A stretch of DNA of 44,935 bases from Oxalobacteraceae bacterium. Its GTDB lineage: Bacteria; Pseudomonadota; Gammaproteobacteria; Burkholderiales; Burkholderiaceae_D. This document shows, in pieces, positions 28,305 through 37,931 of this stretch. The first letter of the stretch is position 1. The number at the start of each line of letters is the position of its first letter. A program made the position numbers and the translations under genes. Under the pieces are notes generated by a model, which saw only the letters and a list, made by a program, of their open reading frames with translations, was not told the DNA's origin and did not search any database. Where the stretch lies: the NCBI GenBank assembly GCA_947464955.1, contig CANHZI010000014.1, positions 1 to 44,935 on the forward strand. The letters are read 5' to 3'.

Positions 28305-29606
28305 ATGAATTCATCGATTGAAAATTCCATGTCAATGAGCTTGAGTGAGTGGCTCGCGCTTCTCGAAAAACGTCACAGTAAAGAAATCGATATGGGCTTG
28401 GCTCGTGTCGCCAGTGTCAAGGAAAGGCTAGGCATTAGTTTTCGTTGCCCAGTTATCATGGTGGCGGGCACCAATGGTAAGGGCTCCACTTGTGCAATGC
28501 TGGAGTCCGTATTGCTGCAAGCCGGGTACCGCGTCGGCCTCTATATCAAACCACATTTCTTGGATTTTAATGAGCGGGCGCGTATCAATGGTATTCCCGC
28601 GTCAGACCAAGCGCTAATCACGGCCTTCGAAAAAGTCGAAGCGGCCCGTGCCGACACCTCGTTAACTTATTTTGAATTCACCACATTGGCGATTTGCCAG
28701 TTGATGGCTGACACCGAACTAGATGTGGTGATTCTTGAAGTTGGTTTGGGTGGCCGTCTTGATGCCGTTAATGTAATCGATGCTGATGTTTCGATTGTCA
28801 CTAGCGTTGATATCGATCACACCGATTACCTCGGTGATACCAGAGAAAAAATTGGTTTCGAAAAAGCCGGTATCTTCAGGGCTGGTCGCGTTGCGATTTG
28901 TAGTGATCCGCAAGCACCACAGAGTTTGATTGATCATGCCAATCAAATTGGTGCTGATTTGCGATTGTTTGGACGTGACTTCAATTACAGTGCAGATAAA
29001 CAGCAGTGGAATTTTGGGGGGCGCGAGCAGCGTCGTAACTCTCTAGCATATCCCGGCTTGCGCGGTGCAAATCAACTGCTTAATGCTTGCGCGGTATTGG
29101 CCGCCTTAGAGGCCTTACGCTTTCAGTTGCCAGTCGGGGCGCAAGAGGTTCGTACAGGTTTGGTGATGGTGGAGTTACCTGGACGCTTTCAAGTGATGCC
29201 TGGTCGTCCCGTGGTGGTCTTGGATGTCGCTCATAATCCGCACGCAGCGGCGGCTTTATCGCAAAATCTCGACAACATGGGCTTTCATGCCTACACCTAT
29301 GCGGTGTTCGGGTCTATGCTAGACAAAGACATTGCAGGCGTGCTCGGACACATGAAGGGCAAAGTAGATCATTGGTGCGTATGCGATCTGCCTTTGCCAC
29401 GTGCGGCCACCGCTGCGCAGCTTGAACAAGAGTTGCAAGCCGCTGGAATTCCGCAAGATACAGAACATAGTGTACAAAAATTCATCTCTCCTGAAGAAGC
29501 TTATGCTTTTGCGATGAGTAAAGCAGGGGAAAATGATAGAATAGTGGTCTTCGGATCATTTCTGACAGTCGCAGGTGCGATGCGTGCCAGAAGATCCCAG
29601 CCATAA
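28305..29606 (+). CDS. folC: Bifunctional dihydrofolate synthase/folylpolyglutamate synthase
   Basis: This 433-residue Mur-ligase-like enzyme adds glutamate to dihydropteroate and then polyglutamylates folates. The P-loop GTNGKGST is at 55-62. The family segments YIKPHFLDFNERARING, EVGLGGRLDAVN, IDHTDYLGDTREKIGFEKAGIFR and VLDVAHNPHAA follow. The ATG at 28305 is used here; alternatives at 28329 and 28335 would shorten the protein by 8-10 residues, and no strong ribosome-binding site discriminates between them. Together with folP it gives two folate steps in the window. Confidence 0.95.
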   Translation: MNSSIENSMSMSLSEWLALLEKRHSKEIDMGLARVASVKERLGISFRCPVIMVAGTNGKGSTCAMLESVLLQAGYRVGLYIKPHFLDFNERARINGIPASDQALITAFEKVEAARADTSLTYFEFTTLAICQLMADTELDVVILEVGLGGRLDAVNVIDADVSIVTSVDIDHTDYLGDTREKIGFEKAGIFRAGRVAICSDPQAPQSLIDHANQIGADLRLFGRDFNYSADKQQWNFGGREQRRNSLAYPGLRGANQLLNACAVLAALEALRFQLPVGAQEVRTGLVMVELPGRFQVMPGRPVVVLDVAHNPHAAAALSQNLDNMGFHAYTYAVFGSMLDKDIAGVLGHMKGKVDHWCVCDLPLPRAATAAQLEQELQAAGIPQDTEHSVQKFISPEEAYAFAMSKAGENDRIVVFGSFLTVAGAMRARRSQP

Positions 29607-29719
29607 CGGTGGAAAAAGTGAATGAACAGGCAGCGTTTGCCTCGATGTCGCCGCCACTGGAATCGCTGAGTTTGCAGTAAGTATTTGCAATCCTAAACGA
29701 GAGTCAACAGAAATTTGCT

Positions 29720-30751
29720 ATGAGCCTGGATACGCTATTTAAGCAAAAGAAGCAGGATCCTCAAGAGACGGTCGATGACGGCGAATTTCGCTCTCGTGCC
29801 GAAGAAGAGTCGGCCTCGATAGCAGCTGAGACTGCCAAAACATCGCGGACACCAAAAAATAACAAACGCGCCAATCAGAATCGAAAGAGTTCTCAAGACG
29901 ATACCGCTTTGCCTGAGAAGAAGCGTGCCCGGCGGCGCCTGATTGGTGCGATCGCTTTAGTACTGGCCGCAGTGATTGGCTTGCCGATGTTGTTTGAATC
30001 AGAGCCAAAAAGTACTGCTCCCAAAATCTCTATCGAGATACCTTCCAAAGACCTAAGCTCACCAGTACAAGTCAAAGAAGTCACTCGCGCGCCAATGCCA
30101 GAAGTGACAGCGAGCCAGACTGTGGCGCAGAGCATCGATAAAAGTGAAGAGATTATCTCCGCCCCCCCACCAACGACAAGTTCCAACTTAGAGCAGCGTC
30201 CCGCGCATGACAATGGTGTGGCGAAAGTTGATGCTGCAGTAAAGCCGACAATCAACCAAGAAAAGAAGCCTGAGAACAAAGACACTGGCAACGTGAATAA
30301 GTTGACACAAGTGGAAACGAGTGCTTCGAAACTTAATGCTGACAAAGGCGTCAAAACAGAATCGAAATTGGCTGAGAAAACTGAGCCTAAGTCAGAACTG
30401 AAAAAAGAGACTAAAGATGAAGCGGCTCGTGCTATGGCTTTGCTGGAAGGTCGTGTTGAACCAAATTCGAAGACCGAAGTAAAGGCTGACAGTAAGCTTG
30501 AAAAGACGACTGCGAAAGTCCCGGGTAGCTTCTCAGTGCAGGTTGCAGCGATGAGTTCTGCAGCAAAGATTAAAGAATTGCAGGCAAAGCTTAAGGCAGC
30601 TGATATCCAAACTTACACACAAAAAATTCATACCGATAATGGCGAAGTGATTCGTATTCGTGTTGGCCCTTTTAGCAACAAAGCTGAAGCAGAAAAGATG
30701 CAAAAAAAATTGGTCAAGCTGGGTCTTAGCGGCAGTCTGATTCCGAATTGA
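29720..30751 (+). CDS. SPOR-domain inner-membrane protein (DedD-like)
   Basis: This 343-residue protein has a charged cytoplasmic N-terminus (1-72), one transmembrane helix (about 74-92) and a long Lys/Glu/Pro/Ser-rich periplasmic linker (about 95-260) with repeated TESK/EKK-type segments. A C-terminal SPOR domain (about 266-343, starting SFSVQVAAMSS) contains the IRVGPFSNKAEAEKMQKKL signature. SPOR domains bind denuded septal peptidoglycan glycans. Placement between folC and cvpA matches dedD of Escherichia coli, a cell-division protein. The exact septal role is inferred. Confidence 0.9.
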   Translation: MSLDTLFKQKKQDPQETVDDGEFRSRAEEESASIAAETAKTSRTPKNNKRANQNRKSSQDDTALPEKKRARRRLIGAIALVLAAVIGLPMLFESEPKSTAPKISIEIPSKDLSSPVQVKEVTRAPMPEVTASQTVAQSIDKSEEIISAPPPTTSSNLEQRPAHDNGVAKVDAAVKPTINQEKKPENKDTGNVNKLTQVETSASKLNADKGVKTESKLAEKTEPKSELKKETKDEAARAMALLEGRVEPNSKTEVKADSKLEKTTAKVPGSFSVQVAAMSSAAKIKELQAKLKAADIQTYTQKIHTDNGEVIRIRVGPFSNKAEAEKMQKKLVKLGLSGSLIPN

Positions 30752-30801
30752 TTTATACGATAAATGTCAAAATTTAAATCAAAAATAGTGAAGAGGCCGG
30801 T

Positions 30802-31290
30802 GTGACGCTTTTTGATTACATAGTTTTGTTTGTACTGATTTGTTCCATCGTAATAAGTACGATGCGTGGATTGATAAAGGAAATCTTGTCTTTGATCAGT
30901 TGGATTGTAGCGTTAGTTGTTGCAAATGCGTTTGGTGGCATCGTTGCGGATTGGTTACCTGAAGTCATTCCCGGGCAGTTGACGAGAATGATCGTTGCTT
31001 TTCTCGCGCTGTTTATTGGTGTCCGTATATTGATGGCTTTGTTGATGAAGGCAATTGATGCCATGATCAAGGCAAGTGGATTGAGTTTGGCGGATCGGGG
31101 GCTGGGAGGATTATTTGGTCTGGCCCGCGGTTGTGTGATCGTGATGGCGATGGTGCTGGTTTGCGGTATGACGGCCATTCCACAACAGGCTTTTTGGAAA
31201 GACGCGTTGTTGAGTCCGGTGGCCGAGAGCGCAGTTCAAACTGTAATGCCATTCTTGCCGGGTTCGGTCACCCAGCATGTACATTTTTAG
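30802..31290 (+). CDS. cvpA: CvpA family membrane protein
   Basis: This 162-residue protein has four predicted transmembrane helices (about 4-20, 30-50, 63-83 and 101-122). The family signatures MTLFDYIVL, MRGLIKEILSLISWIVALVVA and DRGLGGLFGLARG are present. Translation starts with GTG at 30802. CvpA was named for colicin V production; in most bacteria it is linked to envelope homeostasis. It sits directly upstream of purF, its conserved partner. Confidence 0.93.
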   Translation: MTLFDYIVLFVLICSIVISTMRGLIKEILSLISWIVALVVANAFGGIVADWLPEVIPGQLTRMIVAFLALFIGVRILMALLMKAIDAMIKASGLSLADRGLGGLFGLARGCVIVMAMVLVCGMTAIPQQAFWKDALLSPVAESAVQTVMPFLPGSVTQHVHF

Positions 31291-31331
31291 TTTTGGTTTT
31301 TGTTTTTAATTCTTGTTTTTAGGAGTCCACC

Positions 31332-32852
31332 ATGTGTGGCATCGTCGGCGTAGTCTCAAAAAATCCCGTTAACCAATTGATCTATGATGCATTGCTGCTT
31401 CTGCAGCATCGCGGTCAAGATGCGGCTGGTATTGCAACAAGTCACGGCAATAAATTCGCAATGCATAAAGCAAACGGTTTGGTCCGTGACGTGTTCCGTA
31501 CTCGCAATATGCGTTCATTGCCGGGTAATGTGGGTATTGGTCAGGTTCGTTATCCAACCGCTGGTTCAACTAGCGAAGAGGAAGCACAACCATTTTATGT
31601 GAACGCACCTTTCGGCATCGTGTTGGCTCACAATGGTAATCTGACAAACGCAGCAGACCTAAAAATTGAGTTGTTTAAGAATGATTACCGTCATCTGAAT
31701 ACCGACTCTGACTCCGAGGTTTTGCTCAACATCTTGGCGCATCAGATTCAAGAAGTAGTGAGTGGCTATTCGCTCGATCCAGCTTCAATGTTCCGCGCCG
31801 TTTCAATGTTGCATCGTCGTGTACGTGGCTCTTATGCAGTGGTAGCACAAATTGCTGGCTACGGTATGTTGGCATTCCGTGATCCATTCGGTATTCGTCC
31901 TTTGTGTATCGGTACGGCGCAAACTGACAATGGCATCGAGTACATGTTGGCGAGTGAATCCGTGGCACTTGAGGGCACGGGCTTTAAATTTGAACGCGAT
32001 GTGGCACCGGGTGAGGCGATCTTTATTGACCTTGATGGCAATATGTATAGCGAACAGTGCGCTGAGAGCCCAAGCTTAAATCCTTGTGCTTTTGAATTCG
32101 TCTACTTGGCGCGTCCAGACTCAACCATTGATGGCGCATCCGTCTATCAAACACGCTTGCATATGGGGCAGTATTTGGCGGATAAGATTCGTCGTGAGTT
32201 CAATGGTGGTGATATCGATGTTGTGATGCCAATTCCCGACTCATCTCGTCCATCGGCGATGGAATTAGCTGATGCTTTGAACCTCGATTATCGCGAAGGT
32301 TTCATTAAGAACCGTTACATCGGCCGTACGTTTATGATGCCAGGTCAAGCTATTCGTAAGAAGTCCGTGCGTCAGAAATTGAACGCGATCGCATCTGAGT
32401 TCAAAGGCAAGAATGTGTTGTTGGTAGACGATTCTATCGTGCGTGGTACGACCAGCCGTGAGATCGTGCAAATGGCGCGTGAATCTGGTGCGCGTAAAGT
32501 GATTTTTGCTTCTGCAGCGCCTCCAGTACAATTTCCAAACGTCTACGGTATCGATATGCCGACACGCAGCGAATTGATCGCTTACGGACGCAGTCAAGAA
32601 GAAATTTGCCGCGAGATTACAGCTGATGCTTTGGTGTATCAAGACGTTGCCGATATGAAGCGCGCGATTACGGCGGTCAACCCAGCACTGAAGAGTATCG
32701 AAGCGTCCTGCTTTGATGGATTCTACATTACTGGCGATGTAACGCCTGATTACCTTGATCGCTTAGAGGCAGTGCGTAACGGCTCACGTTCAGACAAAGA
32801 GGACATGGTTCGTTCCCAGCTCAATTTGAATCTTTCACACAGTGCTGATTAA
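31332..32852 (+). CDS. purF: Amidophosphoribosyltransferase
   Basis: This 506-residue enzyme catalyses the first committed step of purine synthesis: PRPP plus glutamine to phosphoribosylamine. The N-terminal class II glutaminase has the nucleophile Cys2 (MCGIVGVVS, after Met removal) and the RYPTAG and HNGNLTN segments. The C-terminal phosphoribosyltransferase domain has the PRPP loop VLLVDDSIVRGTTS. AGGAG at 31320-31324 supports the start. It ends the trpF-to-purF series and is followed by a terminator. Confidence 0.97.
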   Translation: MCGIVGVVSKNPVNQLIYDALLLLQHRGQDAAGIATSHGNKFAMHKANGLVRDVFRTRNMRSLPGNVGIGQVRYPTAGSTSEEEAQPFYVNAPFGIVLAHNGNLTNAADLKIELFKNDYRHLNTDSDSEVLLNILAHQIQEVVSGYSLDPASMFRAVSMLHRRVRGSYAVVAQIAGYGMLAFRDPFGIRPLCIGTAQTDNGIEYMLASESVALEGTGFKFERDVAPGEAIFIDLDGNMYSEQCAESPSLNPCAFEFVYLARPDSTIDGASVYQTRLHMGQYLADKIRREFNGGDIDVVMPIPDSSRPSAMELADALNLDYREGFIKNRYIGRTFMMPGQAIRKKSVRQKLNAIASEFKGKNVLLVDDSIVRGTTSREIVQMARESGARKVIFASAAPPVQFPNVYGIDMPTRSELIAYGRSQEEICREITADALVYQDVADMKRAITAVNPALKSIEASCFDGFYITGDVTPDYLDRLEAVRNGSRSDKEDMVRSQLNLNLSHSAD

Positions 32853-32880
32853 TCATTGAGCTCGTTGTGGTAAAACGCAG

Positions 32881-32910
32881 AAAACGCCATCTTCGGATGG
32901 CGTTTTTTTT
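32881..32910 (+). terminator. Intrinsic terminator after purF
   Basis: A perfect 11-bp stem AAAACGCCATC / GATGGCGTTTT (32881-32891 with 32896-32906) closed by a TTCG tetraloop (C-TTCG-G), then a T run. Textbook rho-independent terminator. Confidence 0.93.
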
Positions 32911-32971
32911 GACCTTTTTTTCGCATAGCGTTCGAGTTCCTACTGCTGAAAGACAAGGGCCATCTGTGTGT

Positions 32972-33062
32972 ATGACAAATGTCATGCAAAAGTAGTGGCA
33001 ATTTGTTCTTCAAATCTGTTCGCTTATTGGCGATACTGGTCTCATGGATCGCAATGGCGATC
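32972..33062. promoter_or_regulatory. Two dyads upstream of the ABC exporter
   Basis: ATGACA-AA-TGTCAT (32972-32985) and GATCGC-AATG-GCGATC (33047-33062) are two short perfect inverted repeats in the gap before the ABC ATPase. They may be operator half-site pairs; no regulator gene is adjacent. No clear -35/-10 pair is seen. Confidence 0.35.
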
Positions 33063-33100
33063 AAATGATTTCTATTTGAAGTGTTCGCGAGAGGTGTCAA

Positions 33101-34048
33101 ATGCATCAAGCTTTGTTGGAAGTACGAGAGTTAAGTAAAGTTTTTGCTGAACGACGCGTGTTGGATTCGATTTCTTTTACCGTAGAAAAAGGGCAAACCT
33201 TGGGCTTGCTTGGGCCGAATGGGGCAGGTAAGTCGACTGCGGTCAATCTCATCTGCGGCTTGCTCAAAGCCGACCATGGACAAGTATTGCTGGCAGGCGA
33301 GGACGTGGCTTTGGGGATGAAATCAAGCAAGATGCGTTTAGGTTTGGTGCCGCAGGACTTAGCACTATATGAAGAATTATCCGCGATTGAAAATTTGAGA
33401 ATGTTTGGTGGCCTATATGGTTTAAAGGGAGATCATCTACATCAAAGGATGGACGCCGTGTTGAAGTTGGTGAGTTTGTCTGACCGTGCAAAAGATAGGG
33501 TTGCAACCTTCTCTGGTGGGATGAAAAGGAGATTGAATATTGCTGCTGCAATGTTGCACGAACCAGAGCTATTGATCCTCGATGAACCCACCGTTGGTGT
33601 CGATCCGCAGAGCCGCAATGCGATTTTTGATGCGCTAGAGGCATTGAAAGCAGAAGGTCTAGCATTGATTTACACCAGTCATTATATGGAGGAGGTCGAG
33701 CGCTTAGCAGATCATCTGGTGATTATCGATCATGGCTCTGTGATCGCCAACGATACACCTTCTGCCTTGTACACTCGATTGCCAGTGCAAGCGGCCCTAC
33801 AGCTCGATCTGCTCGCTCCATTGGAAACGCAATTGCTGCATCAGCTTGAGTCTCTCGACGGTGTGATCGCGGTCGAAGCCACAGCCGACCGCCGTTCGTT
33901 AACGATAAAACTCACGGAGCAACACTTGGCCTTTTCATGTCTTGCATTTTTACATCAGCATGGACAATTGCCGATTCACTTCTCGACCGCCAAGGTCAAA
34001 CTCGAGGAAGTATTTTTGAACCTGACCGGCCGCCGCTTGCGCGATTGA
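33101..34048 (+). CDS. ABC-2 type exporter, ATP-binding protein
   Basis: This 315-residue ATPase has Walker A GPNGAGKST (38-46), a Q-loop, signature FSGGMKRR (137-144), Walker B LLILDE (157-162), D-loop and an H-loop His near 193. It matches the CcmA/NatA-type subfamily driving export of drugs, lipids or polysaccharides. A C-terminal extension (about 230-315) is typical of the DrrA/Nod-type members. The permease gene follows 27 bp later. The substrate cannot be deduced; neighbours are a purine gene and a TonB receptor. Confidence 0.93.
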   Translation: MHQALLEVRELSKVFAERRVLDSISFTVEKGQTLGLLGPNGAGKSTAVNLICGLLKADHGQVLLAGEDVALGMKSSKMRLGLVPQDLALYEELSAIENLRMFGGLYGLKGDHLHQRMDAVLKLVSLSDRAKDRVATFSGGMKRRLNIAAAMLHEPELLILDEPTVGVDPQSRNAIFDALEALKAEGLALIYTSHYMEEVERLADHLVIIDHGSVIANDTPSALYTRLPVQAALQLDLLAPLETQLLHQLESLDGVIAVEATADRRSLTIKLTEQHLAFSCLAFLHQHGQLPIHFSTAKVKLEEVFLNLTGRRLRD

Positions 34049-34075
34049 TGCAAACAAATAATTGAGGAGTTGGAG

Positions 34076-35377
34076 ATGCAAGCTGTATTCGCTTTGATGA
34101 GAAAAGATTTACTGCTGTTTTTGCAGGATAAACGCGCCTTGTTTTTGACTTTGGTTATGCCGATTGCGCTGGCTGCTTTTTTTGGATCATTGACTGGAGG
34201 TGCTGGTACCAAAGAGGCTACGAAGATCGAGCTTGGACTTGTCGTTGAAGATACTCATGCTATCACTGTCAAGATAGTCGCTGGCTTAAAAGCGGAATCA
34301 ACTCTGAACGTGAAAGAGTTAGATTTGGCCAAGGCGCAAGAGCTGGTTCGTAAGGGTAAATTAGCGGTCGCCATACAGATCCCCGCTGGCTTCGGTTCGA
34401 CCTCGGGCGCCGCGCTTTTCGGTGGCGGGGCGAAAGCGGAGTTACCAATTTTCTACGACCCATCGCAGACAGCGACACTGGCGATGGTGAAGGGGATGCT
34501 GACCCAACATGTGATGCAAAGTGTAAGCAGTGAAATGTTTAGCGGCAAAACTGGAAGCGAATTGATTGAAAAGGACTTACAGTATTTGCAAAGCGCGCCA
34601 GCGAAGGATGCACAATCTCAAGAGCTCTTAACTTTTCTTACCAGCCTCAAGCGTTATCAGGATCATACCGCACAGGCATCGAGTGCTGATGGGAAGCAAA
34701 ATCAAGCAGGAACTTTAGCAACACCTTTCGTCAGCAAAGAACAAGCATTGACGGCAAAATCTTCGCTTGAGATGCAATACAATGGCTATTCGCATTCATT
34801 CGCTGGCATGATCGTGCAATTTATGCTGTTCATGGCAATCGATGTTGGAATTGGCGTCCTACTCGTACGTAAATTGGGGATTTGGAATCGTATCTTAGTG
34901 GCACCGGTCAGCCTCAATACCATGTTAGGCGCTCGTGCTTTGTCCTGTGCGTTGATTTCTTTCGCCTTGATTTGCGTTATTTTTGCACTCGCGATGTTAG
35001 TGTTTCAAGTACGTATTCTCGGTAGTTGGATTGGCTTTTTCGGTATCGCCTTGAGTTTCTCTTTGATGACAGCAAGCTTCGGCTTGCTGATTGCAGCGTT
35101 TGGAAAAACGCCAGAGGCTGCCCGCGGTATAGCCGTATTTGTGACCTTGGTGATGGTGATGCTCGGTGGGGCATGGATGCCATCGTTCTTGTTTCCCGCA
35201 TGGTTGCAGCAAATTACCGTGTTTATCCCTACGCGCTGGGCAGTCGATGGTTTCGATGCGATGACTTGGCGGGGTTTAGGTTTTGATGCTGCGCTTCCTG
35301 CGATTGCTGCATTGTGCGTCTTCAGTCTTTTGTTTTTTAGTCTGGCGCAATGGCGCTTTAAGAAAGAGCAGGCATAG
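34076..35377 (+). CDS. ABC-2 type exporter, permease protein
   Basis: This 433-residue permease of the ABC2_membrane_3 type has one N-terminal transmembrane helix (about 20-42) and a large extracytoplasmic domain (about 45-240). A C-terminal bundle of about five helices (for example MIVQFMLFMAIDVGIGVLLV and GIAVFVTLVMVMLGGAWMPSFLFP) follows. The ATG at 34076 is chosen because GAGGAG lies at 34064-34069; an in-frame TTG at 34070 would add two residues. It pairs with the ATPase just upstream. The family includes YhhJ/YbhS-like exporters; substrate unknown. Confidence 0.92.
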   Translation: MQAVFALMRKDLLLFLQDKRALFLTLVMPIALAAFFGSLTGGAGTKEATKIELGLVVEDTHAITVKIVAGLKAESTLNVKELDLAKAQELVRKGKLAVAIQIPAGFGSTSGAALFGGGAKAELPIFYDPSQTATLAMVKGMLTQHVMQSVSSEMFSGKTGSELIEKDLQYLQSAPAKDAQSQELLTFLTSLKRYQDHTAQASSADGKQNQAGTLATPFVSKEQALTAKSSLEMQYNGYSHSFAGMIVQFMLFMAIDVGIGVLLVRKLGIWNRILVAPVSLNTMLGARALSCALISFALICVIFALAMLVFQVRILGSWIGFFGIALSFSLMTASFGLLIAAFGKTPEAARGIAVFVTLVMVMLGGAWMPSFLFPAWLQQITVFIPTRWAVDGFDAMTWRGLGFDAALPAIAALCVFSLLFFSLAQWRFKKEQA

Positions 35378-35413
35378 CCTAGATGAAAGCCGATAGGTAT
35401 CAATAAGTAACAT

Positions 35414-35455
35414 AGGAGTAGAGCTTGTTTCAATTCTATACAAATCTCTGCTCCT
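35414..35455 (+). terminator. Hairpin after the ABC exporter operon
   Basis: AGGAGTAGAG (35414-35423) pairs with CTCTGCTCCT (35446-35455) with one wobble; the 22-nt loop is AT-rich. The following sequence is only moderately T-rich, so it is a weak terminator candidate. Confidence 0.4.
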
Positions 35456-35558
35456 CACTTTGGTTTTAAGCAAGATTTCATCCATATAATGTCGGCTATC
35501 GTTATTCCATTTTGAGGGAAGCGAGTTCTTTCCTCATTCTCTTTGCTTAGCCCATTTT

Positions 35559-37889
35559 ATGTATTCTTCGTTCACCCTTAAACCTCTTACTCTTGCAATC
35601 TCTTTGATGTTCGGCATTTCACCTATGTGCATGGCACAGAGTGAAACGAACACTTATACGCAAGAACTCAATAAACAAGAGCAAGAATCCGCAAAAGGCG
35701 AAAAAGAGAAATCACTGACACCCGACAGCAAACGAAAAGCGCAGCAACGCAACGCCCCAGCTAATCAGCAAAACAATGCAAAAAATGATCAAGTGCAGAA
35801 AGTAACGGTCAATGGCGCGAAGCAAACCGACACCGATGTACGCCGCAATTCGATTGCGGGAAAAATCGTCATTGGTCGCGAAGAGTTAGATCGTGATGGC
35901 GATAGTACAGTGGGCGAAATTCTCAAACGATTGCCCGGTGTAACTACCGGTGGACGGCCTGGCCGTGGTGGCGATGTACGGATGCGTGGCATGGGCAGTG
36001 GCTACACACAAATTCTCGTCAATGGCGAACGTCCACCTCGTGGCTTTTCGATGGAATCCTTAGCGCCAGATCAGATTGAGCGTATCGAAATCATGCGCGG
36101 GCCAGTTGCGGAGTTTAGTACGCAAGCCATTGCAGGCACGATCAACATTGTTCTGCGTGAGGAGTTTCATCCCAAAGATACCGATCTGAAACTCGCGCTC
36201 GGTTTTGAGCAAGGGCGGGTAGCACCAAATTTATCGATTACTTACCCTGGGCAAATTGACTCTCTCAATTATGCTCTGAGTGGATCGATATCTCACAATG
36301 GTCAACAGGACCAATCGATTACGCACAAGACAGAAGTGACTGACAGCGGGCAGCTGAACCTAATACAAGATCAGATCGATCATACAAGACGTTCATCCAG
36401 TGCGATACATTTGACGCCGCGCTTAAGTTATCGTTTCGAGAATGGAGATAATGTAAACCTGCAGCCGCTGTTGATGAATAATCGCAGTCACTCGAATAGC
36501 GACTCGAGTATTGATCAAACGCCTCAGGTGATTGATCCAATCACACACAAAGCACCGGTGGCACGTGCTTATTCGAGTGGTGATTCTGAATCCACTTTTG
36601 CGCGGGCGAATCTGAATTATCAACATAAGTTTGAAGATACATCAAAGTTGACCTTGAAGTTGGGTTTGGGACTGGGCCGTTCGGAGAGTAATAGCGTGCG
36701 TACCCAGTTCGCGCTTGATGGAGGTCAGCTGAATCTGATGACAGATGTTAACAACACGCGTGATACGTCGTGGAGTTTAGGTGGAAAATATACGACCCCG
36801 TTAGGTGATAAACAGAATCTAGCCGCAGGATGGGAAATCGAAAATAGCCATCGAAATCAGACACGAATTTCTTTGGATAATGGGCTGCCTCAATTTATTG
36901 ATTCTGGCGATAATCTCGATGCCAATACACGTCGCGTCGCGGCTTATGCGCAAGATGAAATTGATATCGATGCGCAATGGTCTGCCTATGCTGGCTTGCG
37001 CTGGGAAGGGATTGATACCCACAGCACAAAATCAAACTATGTGGTGAACAACGCGAGCCGTGTGGTCAATCCAATTGTGCATGCGGTTTATCGCATACCA
37101 GGATGGGGTAAAGATCAGATTCGCATGGGCCTGACCAGTAGCTATCGCGCACCGTCTTTGAATGACATCATTGCGGTACCGACGATTTCTCCATTGAACG
37201 GTCCAACGCGTCCAGACCGCAGTGGCAATCCAGATCTCAAGCCAGAGTCTTCACGCGGCATCGATATCGCGTTTGAACACTATCTCAAAGGCGCAGGGAT
37301 TATGAGTGTGAATCTGTTCGCCCGCAGCATCAACGATCTGATACGCCGCCGCACAGAATTAGTCGATAATGGGAATGGCCCGCGTTGGGTGAATTCGCCG
37401 ATCAATATTGGTCATGCGCTTGCGAAGGGCGTTGAGTTGGAAGCAAAATTTCCGCTTCAGGAATTCTTTGCAGAGGGGCCAGCGATCGATGTGCGTTCAA
37501 ACTTTAGTCGTTTCTGGTCGAATGTTGATGACGTAAAAGGTCCGAATAATCGCCTCGATCAGCAGCCGACCATGACTGCAAACCTTGGCATGGATTATCG
37601 GCCGAGTGCGCAGCCTTGGAGCGCGGGTGGTAATATTAATTGGACACCAGCCTATACCAATCAAGTGAGCGATACCCAAACCAGTATTTCTGGCGTAAAG
37701 AAGCAAATTGACATCTATGCACTGTGGAGATTCAATGCCAATACCAAGCTCAGGCTGTCCGCGAGTAATTTGCAGGCCAATGATTTTACGAGTGGAAGCA
37801 GTTTGTATGTAAATGGCATTAATTATTTGCAATCAAATCGTTCTAAGACCTATACCGTGTTTAATTTACGTTTAGAACTGAAAATATAG
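35559..37889 (+). CDS. TonB-dependent outer-membrane receptor
   Basis: This 776-residue receptor has a signal peptide (cleavage near MAQ-S, residue 27). A low-complexity Gln/Lys/Asn-rich linker follows (about 28-78), then a TonB-box-like VQKVTVNG (79-86). The plug domain (about 90-200) has VGEILKRLPGV, RMRGMG, QILVNGERPP and the ERIEIMRGPVAE motif. The 22-strand barrel ends in the aromatic-poor LRLELKI. It resembles FepA/CirA-like receptors but the ligand cannot be assigned. No Fur box or partner transporter gene is seen. The N-terminal linker is longer than usual for this class. Confidence 0.92.
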   Translation: MYSSFTLKPLTLAISLMFGISPMCMAQSETNTYTQELNKQEQESAKGEKEKSLTPDSKRKAQQRNAPANQQNNAKNDQVQKVTVNGAKQTDTDVRRNSIAGKIVIGREELDRDGDSTVGEILKRLPGVTTGGRPGRGGDVRMRGMGSGYTQILVNGERPPRGFSMESLAPDQIERIEIMRGPVAEFSTQAIAGTINIVLREEFHPKDTDLKLALGFEQGRVAPNLSITYPGQIDSLNYALSGSISHNGQQDQSITHKTEVTDSGQLNLIQDQIDHTRRSSSAIHLTPRLSYRFENGDNVNLQPLLMNNRSHSNSDSSIDQTPQVIDPITHKAPVARAYSSGDSESTFARANLNYQHKFEDTSKLTLKLGLGLGRSESNSVRTQFALDGGQLNLMTDVNNTRDTSWSLGGKYTTPLGDKQNLAAGWEIENSHRNQTRISLDNGLPQFIDSGDNLDANTRRVAAYAQDEIDIDAQWSAYAGLRWEGIDTHSTKSNYVVNNASRVVNPIVHAVYRIPGWGKDQIRMGLTSSYRAPSLNDIIAVPTISPLNGPTRPDRSGNPDLKPESSRGIDIAFEHYLKGAGIMSVNLFARSINDLIRRRTELVDNGNGPRWVNSPINIGHALAKGVELEAKFPLQEFFAEGPAIDVRSNFSRFWSNVDDVKGPNNRLDQQPTMTANLGMDYRPSAQPWSAGGNINWTPAYTNQVSDTQTSISGVKKQIDIYALWRFNANTKLRLSASNLQANDFTSGSSLYVNGINYLQSNRSKTYTVFNLRLELKI

Positions 37890-37931
37890 TGTCGTGGTCT
37901 GACGCTGCAAATGCTGCGCTGCAGGAGTACA

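Noticed and set aside
29609-29680. 23-codon frame between folC and the SPOR gene (GTG start, VEKVNEQAAF...)
   Set aside because: Composition is protein-like, but there is no ribosome-binding site and no recognised homologue. It is more likely non-coding spacer or an eroded remnant.
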